DNA of 64,000 bases from Calcarisporiella thermophila CBS 279.70 (Eukaryota; Calcarisporiellomycota), in assembly GCF_041956535.1 (NCBI RefSeq), contig NW_027192201.1, forward strand, positions 548,206-612,205. Reading direction: 5' to 3'. Below, in pieces: positions 33,437 through 46,355 of this stretch; the first letter of the stretch is position 1; each line of letters opens with the position of its first letter. A program made the translations under genes and the position numbers. The notes below the pieces were generated by a model. It saw nothing but the letters and a program-made list of their open reading frames with translations, did not search any database and was not told the DNA's origin.

Positions 33437-34689
33437 TGTTAGGCGGCTGGCAATAAGTGTGAAAACACGAGAGGTTTTCTTCGGCTGGAAATCGAAGAGG
33501 CGAGTGAGAATGTGGCAAATTTCGAGGGCTTTTACGCTTTCTTTTTACCCCCGCACGAAACTATCTGACTAATAATCGATGCCCTGACTAATCACTCCTA
33601 GGCATCCGCTGCAGTCCGTTCCTTCGCTGGCTCTCCGCAATCTGCGTGCATCGACACGCCTGTCTCCACAGCCTCTGCTGCCAACGAGTGTCGTCTTGCT
33701 CCCGCTCGCGATATCGATGTCCTGCGCCAGCTGGATCGGTTTGCCAAACCTCCTACTCGAAATAGCAGTGGGCAATCGGAAGGTATCACAGCGGTAACAA
33801 AGCTCTACGGAAATTCGTCAGGCGGAGCAGAACGAGCTGGCCAAAAATAGATCATGATTAGTCGGCCGCAACGGCTGTGTGCGCTGTCGCATATAAAACA
33901 TTAGGCTTATGAAGCCTCTTTGTCCGTGCCCAACACTCAGACGTATGAATTTGCCGGATCATAGCTAATTGGCCGTAACGATCGCGCGTATCCTCTATCA
34001 TTCGTTAGGTTCAGAAAGTGAAAAGGGATCTATAGCATATTCAGTATCCTATTACTCCATATCAGAGCTATAAAACTTTTAACTTCTATATAACCAACAA
34101 TTAGACTAGAAAATCATTTCAGCCGAATCTCCAGGCATCGTAGAAGACAAACCCAACTCAACTACCCACAATTTTAAACCATGCTTTAACTCTATTGTGT
34201 CTACTTAAATAGAATATACAGTTCTTATCTCGTAGTACATAAATCGATGTTGACTAACCTCTATGTGTGATGAACTTTACTCTTGCAAATAGATTCAGAT
34301 TTCTTTTTTTTATCTTACATGTTTGCCTTATTAAAGCATGAGGCCATTCTAAGCATTACCAACTATAATAAACTTACTATGTGATAGCATATTATACTCA
34401 AGGTATATCAATAGATTAGGTACAAATAATCCTTGCATTCTCCTTGTTATTTAATGCACTCCTAGTTTTGTCTTTGGTTATATGTTATATTTTCGCATTC
34501 AACTCTGGACTTTATTCTTAATAAGTTACTGCTACAATTTGAGCGAGTTATTTGTGGCTTGAATTCATGTCGAAGATAAAGTATTAAAGAAATATCGAGA
34601 TCAAGTGTAGCAAACTGTGAAAAATCTTTGTACTTTTTACTCATTTCTTTTTCCTCCCTCCCTCGTTTTATATTGTGAGTTATTATAAG
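33437..34689. other. Divergent spacer between GH15 and cyclophilin genes
   Basis: About 1.25 kb. The part near the GH15 start (33540-33900) is distinctly GC-rich; the rest is AT-rich. Short frames in the GC-rich part (for example minus 33569-33775) have no recognisable content and overlap one another, so I do not call them genes. It presumably carries both promoters. Confidence 0.45.
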
Positions 34690-35717
34690 ATGCCAAGTGA
34701 AAATCCCGTAGTTTTTTTTGATATATCAATTGGCGATGTTCCGCAAGGACGTATAAAAATGGAGCTATTTGCTGATGTGTGTCCAAAGACTGCAGAAAAC
34801 TTCAGGTGAGATATGACCCTTTCTGGAGGCGATAAACGTGCAAATCGATAAACTCTTTATGCTTGTAGACAAATGTGTACCGGAGAATTCAAGTAGGCTG
34901 TTCTTTAAATATTCATACTGGCGCGTTTCTTAATCTATTTTTCATATTTAGAGTGAATGGAAAGCCGACAGGATACAAAGGTTGCTCATTTCATAGGTAG
35001 TATAATATTTTTAATCCCTGTACTACAATTACGATATAAATATCTTATGCATGCTAGAATTATCAAAGATTTTATGGTGCAAGGGGGTGACTTTGTTAAG
35101 GTAGTTAGCATTGACTGCGTTAGCATCAAATATCTCCATAATAATAATAATTTTAATGGAAAAATAGGGTGATGGAACGGGATCTCTTAGTATCTATGGT
35201 GAGACATTTAGAGATGAAAACTTTACGATGAAGCACACTGGTCCTGGCTTATTATCGATGGTATTGTAACATAAAATGAAAATATGTAAGTTTATTTAAC
35301 TTTTTCTTTCTATTCATGTTGATTAGGCAAATTCGGGACCTAATACAAACGGTTGCCAGGTAAAGTGGAATGTAAATCACTATTTTCAACTTGCTTTATT
35401 AATAGGATTATGTCTATTGCAGTTTTTCATAACATGCGCCAAATGCGATTTTTTGGATGGAAAACACGTAGTTTTTGGCAAATTGGTGGATGGGCTATTA
35501 ACACTTAGAAAGATTGGTAAGTCCACCCATCCAAAACTTTTCAAATTTCAGCTCTCATAAACTCTTGTCCGGTTTCCAGAAAACGTTCCAACCGGACAAA
35601 ATTATCGTCCGAAGTTGCCTGTTGTGATTACAGGTAGAGATTATGATTTATATTACCTTCTACTTTGCAATATTTCTCACTTGACTTATTTTTTTCAAAG
35701 AATGTGGAGAGATGTAA
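34690..35717 (+). CDS. Spliceosomal-type cyclophilin (PPIH-like peptidyl-prolyl isomerase)
   Basis: Catalyses cis-trans isomerisation of Xaa-Pro bonds; the human counterpart binds the U4/U6 snRNP. The start [20 protein letters not shown] leads to [116 protein letters not shown] and [23 protein letters not shown]-stop. The active-site Arg and Phe/Gln residues (FHR, QGGDF, QFFIT) are present. The human Trp in the cyclosporin pocket is not obvious here (KHVVFGK). The ending P-K-L-P-V-V-I-x-x-C-G-E-M is typical of PPIH. Eight or nine exons, some only about 20-30 nt. Confidence 0.92.
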
Positions 35718-37324
35718 TGCATATTAAGAGCCCGGGCAATTTAATCCTAGTGGTGCTGGTGCACAAAATTTTTCTTGATATATATATAAAATCTAGATAT
35801 CACTATTGAATCGTTAGATTAATATAAAATAATAGTTGCTTTCACTTTACGCCTTTGTCATAGTCAAATTCAGATTGATATCTTGTAAAGATCAAACATT
35901 AAAGCATGTCACGCTGAAACTAGGGCTATTGACAAGTCCAGCATTTTGTACTTATTTTTCACCATTTAGCATGCCTGAATATATGTTGAATGTATGCTGA
36001 TTGAATCGCATTTCCCCCCTCTTATATAGTTGTTAGATCTGCCCAATTCAGTTGTGGGATGGTTTAAATATTCTATAATTTGGAAAATAATAGACAGTTA
36101 GTTTAACAAATAACTTAAGACTTGGTTGGCCAAATTTTTGCCAATCCAGTGTATATCAAGCAATTTCCAAATGAAAAAATCAGCTCTGGCCTGTCTTGTG
36201 AGGTGGAGATAACTTTGAATTTCATATGGATAAAGAGACTATCTTACTCCTATTCAAGACTATGAAGAGCGATCAATGGAAAGCCTGGAATAATATATAC
36301 AAGGTTCTCGAGATCAATTGAATCTTGGCTCTCATCGACAAGCTTTTGCAAAAATTATTTTATTAATAAATTTTCATGCCCTACTCATCTTTCCCAGTGA
36401 AAATAATGAATTTAACAGACACACTCTCTACTGCTTCATCTTTGGACGGAATATCGTTTTATTGTTGCGCGAAGAGTTTTTATATTCGTCACAGTTATTG
36501 TATCTAAAATGTGTACGTCAATGGATGAGTTGATATATTCTTTCCTTTGAGAATCCCTTTATTTTCAGCAGGATTTCTCTCATATATCTAATGTTCAATA
36601 CGGGTAATAGTAAAACTGAATCTGGTCAACTAAAATTGGAATCCAAGTATATGGCAGTCCTTTACTTGCAGCTATCGTTATCTTTGCTCTTGAGCATTCG
36701 AATTTCGATCTTGGTTTTGGATTGGATTTGAGTTACGTTTTACACTATGGGGTCTATTCAAGAAGCAATCACAATATTACTAATAACTGGAAAGCAATTA
36801 GAGCTAATGATCTCAAGAATCGATTGTTTTTTCAAGAATACTTCATGCCAAGTTCTGGTTCTACATAACCCCCATTTATTCCCAATATCCTTAGTAAAAA
36901 CGGATATGATAGGGAATAAACACTTTGTTTTGTTTTTGTTTTCTTTTAAAATATTATCAAATGTTATTTTCATATATTTTTATCGTCAGAGCTGTATTTA
37001 AATGTGAATCCAACAAAATGTGTGACCGCTGCTATAATCTTCATTGCAACCCACAATCTGTGCAGAGAATTATATTCTAGATAAATTGTCCGCAGCAGTT
37101 CATTTGTAATACTTTGCGTTCTTGTCCAGGGGAGTATTATTGACCTTACAATGAAGGTTGCTGAGAAGGTCATATGCTGAATCTTTTAAGACCTTGGATT
37201 AAAATTTTTGGAATTACAATTCCAATAGGAAGAATCTTTATATTCGTTATGATAAAAACAATATTACCCTGTTACTTATACAACATGAAAAATTAACAGA
37301 GTTCTCGAGCAATTAACTAAATCA
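35718..37324. other. Gene-poor AT-rich region
   Basis: About 1.6 kb. A decayed-looking coding trace lies at about 36220-36540 on the plus strand (DKETILLLFKTMKSDQWKAW, later HRQAFAKIILLINFHALLIF across a stop). It vaguely resembles a linker region of fungal transposon proteins, but too little is left to name it. Nothing else is recognised. Confidence 0.35.
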
Positions 37325-37567
37325 TTAGCTTCTTTCCCTCTTCTGTTCCTTTTCAGCTGATTGTTGATCATGTAAATTCAGCTCCTTTGGGTTATTTTGA
37401 TTCTCTCGCTTCTGGAGCTCGTAGTCAGCAATTAAACTGTCAAGTCTTTTATTGAGAGTGTCTGCTCGTGACTCTAATTCGCCAAGTGCATTATGAGTAA
37501 CATCTGGATGTTCTTTTGCTTCATGGACGTCAATGGAACTTTTTCGTTGAGGCTTTTTGGATGACAT
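37325..37567 (-). CDS. Small coiled-coil protein, 80 aa
   Basis: ATG at 37567 in good context (TTTTTATAAA-type AT leader, AAAAATGTC). The protein is hydrophilic: a basic Ser-rich start (MSSKKPQRKSSIDVHEAKEH), then a heptad-like stretch (LGELESRADTLNKRLDSLIA), then a charged tail ending EQKRERS. No cysteine, no membrane segment. The central helix would suit a small scaffold or complex subunit. I do not recognise it. It may also be one exon of a larger gene, as single-exon genes are rare here. Confidence 0.5.
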   Translation of the reverse strand: MSSKKPQRKSSIDVHEAKEHPDVTHNALGELESRADTLNKRLDSLIADYELQKRENQNNPKELNLHDQQSAEKEQKRERS

Positions 37568-38323
37568 TTTTATTTTTGCATCAATTCGCTGAGAAATACT
37601 GATCAGAGAGAGTCCTGAGAACTCAAGAAAAAGAAACTAACCCCACTCTAGTAGGAAATTTTTAATTGGCTGAACTTGTTCTCGGCGGAATGCCTCGATC
37701 AAACTGGCTTCCTTATTATCTATTAGGACACCACAAACTGGAGCTTGAAATAGGAATACTCTTTGCTATATTCCCCCTTTTCATCACATAACTATATCGA
37801 AACATTATTTAAATAGACATTTATATTTACTCGAATATTTGATCAGTTGGCTATGCATGAGGTGCTTGCAATAAAAGATGGTAAGAAAAGGAGCATATCA
37901 AAATATCATAAAAAAAGTGGGTAGAAAGTTGTTGGATCCAAGTTAGTAATTCTTGGTAATTCTATTTAACTCCTTATGAAACATGATCTTTTGAACAGCC
38001 ATAAACTTCACTCGATAATCATTTGTATATTCAATATCAATCTCTATTCTTGGTTATTAAACACAGGATTCCATGTTAAAGAGAGACCAGAAATCTCACT
38101 TATGAGAAATAAATAAGAGAGTTAAACTGCAAAAATATCTCCGTAGCATTTTAGCATTTTACAGTTATGCCGCTATGCTTTTGTGTAATGTCAATGTGCA
38201 GCCTTGGTTTTAGGTGACCGTCTCGGGTTTATGTCCAAATATTTTGCGGTTTATTCACAAGCATAAGAACTTTTCATAACGGGTGTGAAATATATGAAAT
38301 GCCAAAATATTAAATAATTCTTT
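37568..38323. other. AT-rich spacer, nothing recognised
   Basis: About 755 bp between the small coiled-coil ORF and the RCC1-like gene, both on the minus strand. No open frame or repeat of note. Confidence 0.4.
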
Positions 38324-40012
38324 TTAGTACACTAAAAATCGGTCCCATTGACACACAATGCGAGATAAACCAGGTTTTTGTAACACCAATTCTGGCTCTT
38401 TCGAGATAGTTAAGCTAGCCAGATCAGAAATATTCAACAGATAGACATTCCCAGATGTTGAAATAGCTGCCACATGGGAAGTTCCGGCCGAAACACTGAT
38501 AATATCCTCGGACAAAGGAAGACGGAATATGTTGGATCCAACAATATCCGTGATGTACGCAGAATTATCACCTTAGCCAAATTTAAAGTAAATAAATATT
38601 ATAATAGAATATAATGATATACTCTTTACCTAGTAGCAGTACGTTGTAACCTGTATAGTCAAAAGCAGAAGCAATATAAGTTTTGGAATAGTATAAATTT
38701 AAGTCGTTTATTTTGTACCTATGCCAGCTGAAATTTGACGGATAATTGCATTATTTCCCAGAGCTGCTGCAACAGAAAATCGTGAAAGGGGCTGCTCTGA
38801 GTAAACTTCGCCAGTTACCTCAGTCTCATGATACTGCGGATAATATGGTTTTTCTATATTGACTTCTAATGGCTCCAAATCTTCTGAGCCAAAAGTTAGG
38901 ATTGATTGGTTTTCATTTTTGTTAACTATAGCTGAAAAATGCCGGGGTCCACATGCAATGTCCTCTATTCGACCAACGGCGTAAAGATGTTCAACAAGAG
39001 AGGGAAGGAGCGACTTCCGTATGTTCTTGGATTGAGTTGGATAATAGCCCCAAAGGTAGACTTCTTGATTTTTGGAACCTCCAGATAAAGGTGATGCAAT
39101 AGCTATCGTATACGCACTAGTTCACATATTTCCTGTTAGAAATTGGACAAAAAGTTCAAATTACAAGGACAACAAACCTGCTGGCGTATACTCGTTCAAC
39201 AAACCTCTCAATAGAGTCAAAGAATTGAATCTGTTTTGGAATACGATCATATATCTCTGATAACAATATTAGCTACCCTACAAGCTATTAAAAATGAATA
39301 TGAAGAGCTCACCATCGCCGAGGCCTAAAACGCCAGCTCCCCATGCCCATGCTTTTCCAGAAGCAGATCTCACTATATTATGGAATGAACCTGACGCTAC
39401 TTCGAGCAGGTTTTCATTTTCAAGCGTAGAGACATGGTGTGCTTTATCCACGTAGTCGATATCTTCATCTTCCAATAATACAAATGGTTGCTCTAGTGTT
39501 TGACCAACCTATGCAGAACTTAAAGGTAACTACACGAGGCTAACGCGAATATAACTTAAATAAATTTACTTGTCCATAGTAATTGGAGCCCCAACTGTAC
39601 AATTGATTTTCGATGACCACGCAGCCGTGAGCAACCTGGAGATCAAAATTTGAGAATGCGTTATCAGAAGTATACTAGTAATATCTATTACCCCAGAGCT
39701 TGCAGATTGAAAACCGTAACCGTCAAACTGGTCGAGTAACAAAGGAACAAATCCATTTGTAGTCGAATCTAATTTTTCTAACAAGAAAGCTCTAGGAACT
39801 GTGTCATTCCATTTAGTTTGTATATTAATAGGTTTCGCCGATATTTCTCCTTGGTTTGCGCGAAATAAGCCAAAAAGTGAACGTTTAAACGAACGGGTTC
39901 CACATGAAAGCGACTTATTTGATGAAAAATGCGCTGCTTTGGTGAAAATGGGAGTTACTAGTGCTCTTAGTGTCATGTAATGGAAAATAAAGTGACAAAG
40001 TAGTTTATTCAC
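38324..40012 (-). CDS. Mitochondrial RCC1-repeat protein (Fmp25/RCC1L-like)
   Basis: The N-terminus is a basic, hydroxylated leader; a second in-frame Met gives MTLRALVTPIFTKAAHFSSN, a good presequence. RCC1-type blades follow: FQSASSG/VAHGCVVIENQLYSWGSNYY; EVASGSFHNIVRSASGKAWA; DIACGPRHFSAIVNKNENQS; FSVAAALGNNAIIRQISAGI; ISVSAGTSHVAAISTSGNVY. The repeated ACG/SGxxH + W-G pattern defines a seven-bladed propeller. Fmp25 (yeast) and RCC1L (human) are inner-membrane or matrix RCC1 proteins needed for respiratory-complex or mitoribosome assembly; that role is inferred from the leader plus propeller. Around seven exons; ends at 38324 with QWDRFLVY. Confidence 0.75.
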
Positions 40013-40076
40013 AACTGAGCCACTAATATTTTAAACTTTTGCTCTTCATCGTCTCTTAATTTAATAATTTAGTAAA

Positions 40077-42551
40077 ATGGCAGCCAGCGAGAGTGCTGTC
40101 GTTGCCGTTCTCGTCGTAGGATTTCACCATAACTTCGGACCGATTGTTGAGGCATCTTTTCCCCCTTTTCCTGGTCAAGAGCCTAAAACTAAGCTCGAAA
40201 GACTTGAACTCCCAGAGGCGTGGCATTTTTTACCGTTCCTCGCGCTGCCTGGTAATTATTGAGTTGTGAGATAGTTCTCTTTACATTTTGTTTTTTCATA
40301 TTATAAAAGCGTAGATGGTGCTCATCGCAATGAGCAAGACTTCACATATTTTCACCTGCCTCCAGTGCCTGGATGGTCGATCGCTGAAAAAACTCTATTT
40401 GGTATAGCATGTAACCGCCAGATTAGTTCTAAGGTATTAAATTTGTGTGCGTAAATTTTGATCTTGATATTAAATCTGTAATTTTGAAGGATCTTCTGAA
40501 TCGCAATGCAGAAGTAACAAGAACTACTGTCCAAAAGGCAGTCGTTGTACTCGCTCGTCAGGTATAGCATTACAGCTTTAATATTGTTACTTAATCTTAT
40601 TCTTCAATTTCATTCTTTAGCCTGTATTTAGCCTCATTCGCGAGAAATTGGCAGTGGTCACAGCTGCTTGGTTCGCTCAAAGAGATTTTGATCAGCTTGA
40701 GATTTTGTCTGTATGTAAATGACTTAGTATACATGACAAGTTATATCTGAAAATTTACTTTTATATCAAAGGATTTATATTCGAATTTTACTACATCTCT
40801 TTCTGCAAATCTTCCAGAATCTGCTCTTTATTCAGGTAAATATCCCCTCTTTCTTACAATATCCTATAAATTTTTTAATCCCCGTTCCAACATAGGCACG
40901 TCCCTTAGAGAGCTCATTCATAAATTCAAGCATAAAGTTCTAGTTCTATTCAAATTACTTCTACTCGAAAAAAAGGTTACTAGCATAATATAACTTAATA
41001 TTCCATATTCTCACCAATTTTCTCGGCATACTTAAGATAATGTTTTATGGTCACCCCGTTGAACGCTTGTGTACATACCAATACTCGCTAGTATCCCTCG
41101 TACCAGGTAACTAAACATAATTCTCATTATGCTTTGTCGATGGCTTTAATTTGATTGCAATACCAGATCTACTTGGACATTTACAAGATTCTGGTACGCC
41201 GGATCTTGATACAAGTGAAGAGTATATGAAGAGCATTAGCGGTGAGATACTAAAATCAAATGACAAAAAGTCTCTTAGGCGATATGCTGGTCTTCCACTT
41301 CACGTGTTCGGAAAAGTAACCGCTCTGGATTTTTAGATATGGCATTCCCATAGTGTATACCAATACTTGAATCTCTCTAGGGGTGTTTTTTCCAACCATA
41401 CCTCCCGCTTCAACAAATCGAACTATTACAAGACCCATCCACGCGATCATATCTTGTTGGAGTCACCAATTCTATATTTCTCCAGCATAGAGATTGCCCA
41501 ATTGACGTTGTAGTTAATGTATGTTTCAACTTCACCGAATCACAGATTTTACCTAGTATAACTAACTTATTCGATTTATTATAGGTAGAGGATGGAACTA
41601 TAAATTTTGTTAATCAAGCTCTCGCGAATATTTTAACCCCTACTGCAGCTGATAAAAAATTCATGAATGAACTTGTTGCAGTTATTGAAGAGAGCTGGAG
41701 CGATAATGGTTAGCCAGATAAAATCCAGCCAGTATTATGCATTCATTTTTTTTATTGTTCTAATTATTATAATAGAGTATCAATCGAACACAATGGAATA
41801 TATCGGGAGCGACGACTTTCTCCGCGCACGATTTGAAGAGTATCTACTATCGATATTAGCTAGTATTCGTCATGCTGAATCGCTTGAATCGGAAAATTTA
41901 GAAGTGATCACCGTAACGAATGGTAATTAGTTTCAAACAATGGGAAATAGTATTCACTTAATTTCTAACCTTATAAAAATAGAGAAAAACTATCTTTCAG
42001 ACTACAATTTAAATTGGGTTACTACTTGGAAAACAACAAACAACTACCAAATCTGGAACCGATATGCTGATTACGAGATATATGAAATATGCGAACCCGG
42101 TCATCCTTATGCGAGTAATTCAAGTTTAAGCGAGTTTCAGCGACAGTTTACAAATCGGCTACGTGATATCAACTTTGAAAATAATCTCGCACCGATTCGC
42201 GAGAGTTTTTCGCGAGCAGTTTCTAGTGGGAGTAACAGAGTGTCACGTTTAGTGGATACTTTGTGGACCGAGTTGGATCACCTCATTGCTGAAGAGAGCT
42301 CGAGCAAATCTGTGGAGAATAATAATAATTCAAATATAGATCAGTCCGAATCCCAGCCTCAATCATCCTTCTTCAGCAACCAACAGAGTAATTTAGATAG
42401 CTTTGCGTAGATATTAATTCAATGCTCATCTTTTAATATTACAGTTCCAAAAGTTAATATTGAAGCCACAACCCGCAGCATTAGTAATTTTTTTACTAAT
42501 ATGCGTCGAGATTTTTTTCAAGGCCAACAGCATCAAAGGGTACGTCAGTGA
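40077..42551 (+). CDS. AVL9: Avl9-like DENN-domain late secretory pathway protein
   Basis: Avl9 acts in transport from the Golgi to the plasma membrane. The start MAASESAVVAVLVVGFHHNF leads into GPIVEASFPPFPGQE, LELPEAWHFLPFLALP, DGAHRNEQDFTYFHLPPVPG, LFGIACNRQISSK, RTTVQKAVVVLARQPVFSLI, a hydrophobic MFYGHPVERLCTYQYSLVSL, YAGLPLHVFGK and QQIELLQDPSTRSYLVGVTN. This is the conserved Avl9/DENN order. A charged Ser/Asn/Gln-rich C-terminal part follows, whose last exon ends FFTNMRRDFFQGQQ. At the end I use donor A|GTAATTTAG (about 42390) to reach IPKVNIEATTR; reading straight through would stop at 42410 instead. About ten introns. Divergent from the RCC1-like gene, with 64 bp between ATGs. Confidence 0.9.
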
Positions 42552-43362
42552 GTCCTTTATCATAGCACTATAACATATGTTTATTTTATTGTTACACATT
42601 TGGATGTTAGTACCCATGAATACAATACAATGGCTGAATCACCGACGCAAGAAATGGATTTTTCAATTATTGTATTTATAATCACAGGATATAATATATC
42701 CAGATAAATAAAGACCACATTATGTGCTTTTAAGATAATCCCTTGCTCTCACCTCTTTTCACTGGCTCTCATTGTTCAAATATTCTGTAACTACAAAGAA
42801 ATGAATTAATTGTTATATTGTAATTTAAAATAGCTTGATATTACTAATTTTTGAACTATATCAGATTTATCTTAATATCAATTCTAAAGCCCTCAGTACT
42901 TTCCGATATTGGCCTATTATTGAGCATAAAATGTGTATCATCTACTATTTTTTTGTGAAACTTAGGAAGTTGACTTCTGGATTTGATTTAAATTTGAAAT
43001 CAATGAGATAAAAGCAAGATTCTCAGGTATATAAGATGCGCACGCATAGCTTGACCGTACATATTAATTTCAATTAACCAATGGATTTTCAAAGGCTCTG
43101 ATTTTCCTATTTTGGAAGATCAACTCAGGAAATTCTGCGAATACTTATTCCATCTGAGTGATATCATGTAAAATGACTGCGATGCAATATTTCCGAATAC
43201 AGTACAAATGAAGATCTCCATACTTTGTATTCGTATTTTCCTCTGCTCTCATCCTCTCTCTTCCCTTGTTCCTATTCCTCTCTTTAGCTCTTCGAAACAA
43301 TTTCGTATACCTCTACGAAAGATTTTACTCTGTACCTATGTTGTCTTTACTATTTTATTTAG
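42552..43362. other. AT-rich spacer, nothing recognised
   Basis: About 810 bp between the AVL9 stop and the His-rich secreted ORF. The last ~130 bp (43230-43360) is CT-rich, as in many fungal promoters. Confidence 0.4.
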
Positions 43363-44052
43363 ATGAACAATAAAATGAAAAAGACATTCGCAGTATTTTT
43401 TTCTCTCTGCGCTCTGTTTTTTATCTCCTTTTCAGAAGCACAACTTGGTGGTCTATTGGGTCACTTGCCTAATAAGCTCATTCCTAATGTTCCATTATTG
43501 AAGGAAGATCAACAAAAAGAACCCAAGCAGGCGAAGCATGAAGTGCATGAGCATAAGCATGGTCACATTCCTCACACTCATCATCAAGAACAGCAGGAAC
43601 AACATGACCATTCTTTGGTGAACGACCTAGAAAATATAGAATCCTCGGCAGTATCTCTTCTTCCACAACACATTCCAGCCCCCATTGACTTATCGCTTGA
43701 ACCAGCAGACGTGACTGATGAGGAAACAACGCAGAATACTGATGTGAATGAAGATAGCTCGCCTCTCCCACTTCCTTCTCACTCGCCACCGCAGCCTACA
43801 ACCTTTTCTACTACAGACCCACGTCAATATATCGCTACTACTTCTAAACCACTTAGTGGTGGCAGTTTACCAACCGATAATCTATTGGTTGCTCCTGCGG
43901 TCGTAGTGGCTACTGTCACTGCGCCTCAGAGCCGACCTAGTGCAAATCTATTATCAAGTGGGAATGGGAGAAATAGGCCTCTGTTCTTTTGTTGGATTTT
44001 TATGGTAGTATTATATGTAATTACTTTTGAAGTAGGTACCATACTTAATTAA
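43363..44052 (+). CDS. His-rich secreted protein, possibly GPI-anchored
   Basis: A 229-aa single-exon frame. A clear signal peptide starts MNNKMKKTFAVFFSLCALFF and ends near SFSEA. A hydrophobic LGGLLGHLPNKLIPNVPLL follows, then a metal-ligand-like stretch at ~57-83 with many His (HEVHEHKHGHIPHTHHQEQQ). Then comes an acidic Thr/Ser/Pro-rich linker likely to be O-glycosylated. The C-terminus is a small-residue site (SSGNG) followed by a hydrophobic end (LFFCWIFMVVLYVITFEVGT), fitting a GPI-attachment signal or a tail anchor. No family is recognised. Zinc/copper binding at the cell surface is a reasonable guess. A CT-rich upstream region supports transcription. Confidence 0.65.
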   Translation: MNNKMKKTFAVFFSLCALFFISFSEAQLGGLLGHLPNKLIPNVPLLKEDQQKEPKQAKHEVHEHKHGHIPHTHHQEQQEQHDHSLVNDLENIESSAVSLLPQHIPAPIDLSLEPADVTDEETTQNTDVNEDSSPLPLPSHSPPQPTTFSTTDPRQYIATTSKPLSGGSLPTDNLLVAPAVVVATVTAPQSRPSANLLSSGNGRNRPLFFCWIFMVVLYVITFEVGTILN

Positions 44053-44187
44053 AGCATCAGACCTTTTTCATTCTGCATAATTAAACAAAACGAGATAATA
44101 GTTCGTATTTTAAAACATTTATTTAAAATTTCTATATTGAAAAAGTCTATTATTGCTTTATATAATGATAATATCGCCTAACGATCC

Positions 44188-45072
<885 letters not shown>

Positions 45073-45273
45073 AGAAGTTACTATTATCAGCTATTCTGTT
45101 GCTTTGGCACGGTATTCAATACAGAGGGAAGAAAGAAGAAGGAAAAATATCAGGAGAATAAAATTAAACATAACCTGGTGGCAAAAACCTCCGTCGGGGA
45201 AAAATGCTAAGCCATCTTGGGCTACCTTAAATAACACCCAATGATGAAAACAAAATATTCAAGTTATTATAAA

Positions 45274-45956
45274 ATGGCTCATAGAATTCAATCTTTATCC
45301 TCTTATTCCAAATTTTTCTACCCGCTGCGTTCTTTCCGGTTCTCTCATGTAACTTTAAAAAGAAGTTACTCCTCGAATGGTATAAATATTACTATTAGTA
45401 TGAGATTTACCGTGTTGTTAATCGCACAATTCATATTTTATGTGTAGCACAATCATCTGTTTTACAACAAGTTAAAGCTGATCTTAAGCTCGCTATGCGA
45501 CAGAAGAATCAGAGAAAGCTTAACGTATTAAAAGGGTTGCTCTCTGATATAACATATCTCGAAAAAAACACGGGAAAGCAGATTATCAATGATACAGAGA
45601 TTGCTTCTCTTATTCACCGAGCAATTGCGAAACGCGATGAGAGCATAGCACAATTCACTACAGCGGGAAGGTATTAAATAGATGCACTCTTATCTATACG
45701 TATATATAATAACAGCATCTCTTGGCAAATTAGACAAGATCTAGTTGCACAAGAGCAAGAAGAAGCCAGTATTCTTCGTGAATATCTCGGAAAGCAACTT
45801 TCGGAAGATGAGATTAAGACGCGTGTCCTGCAAGCTATCAAAGAAACAGATGCTCAAAATATTCGCGACATGGGTAAGGTAATGCATAAGTTGGATGGAA
45901 TAAATGCGCCGAGGAAGACTATAGCAGATATGGTCAAGAAATTTTTGAAGCAATGA
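45274..45956 (+). CDS. AIM41: Aim41-like mitochondrial GatB/YqeY-domain protein
   Basis: Three exons. The leader MAHRIQSLSSYSKFFYPLRS is a good mitochondrial presequence (alternative in-frame starts lie at 45241/45244). The YqeY-type domain begins VLQQVKADLKLAMRQKNQRK and continues LNVLKGLLSDITYLEKNTGK, IHRAIAKRDESIAQF, then after the second intron ILREYLGKQLSEDEIKTRVL and APRKTIADMVKKFL. The K-D-L-x-x-A-M-(K/R) start and the E-x-x-x-L-x-x-Y-L-P-x-x-L core are diagnostic of YqeY. YqeY domains occur in tRNA-dependent amidotransferase subunits; the exact function of Aim41 is unknown. Confidence 0.9.
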
Positions 45957-46355
45957 AAATAAAGTACCTGTTAGATATCTATTTTTTGGATAATACCAAG
46001 TGTTCATTCTTTAGTAACAATAAAGTTATATTGTGAATATCCTTTTATGCTATCTTAAATATGAATCTGATTTTGAAATAATAAATAGATTGTCGAAAAT
46101 GCTAATTGTACAGCAATTTTCCATCCAAAACAAAATCTCAATAATAAACAAGATATTTATTGGGTTCCACTGTTAATCCTGGCTTTAAGAAACTTATATA
46201 TCAAGTTAAATATATAATATTATGATAACCATAAATAAGGTTCAAATTTGACTATTGCAAATGAAGTATTTAGGATTTCTTCTAATTTTAATAATAGGAC
46301 AGCTACAAAGAAAGTAGAAAGTAGAATTCTCTATTATATTATAAGATTGTAGAAC
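45957..46355. other. AT-rich spacer, nothing recognised
   Basis: About 400 bp between convergent AIM41-like and PQ-loop genes. No structure of note. Confidence 0.4.

Noticed and set aside
36220-36540. Possible transposon protein fragment downstream of the cyclophilin
   Set aside because: Only short, stop-interrupted pieces with weak resemblance; not enough to annotate as an element.
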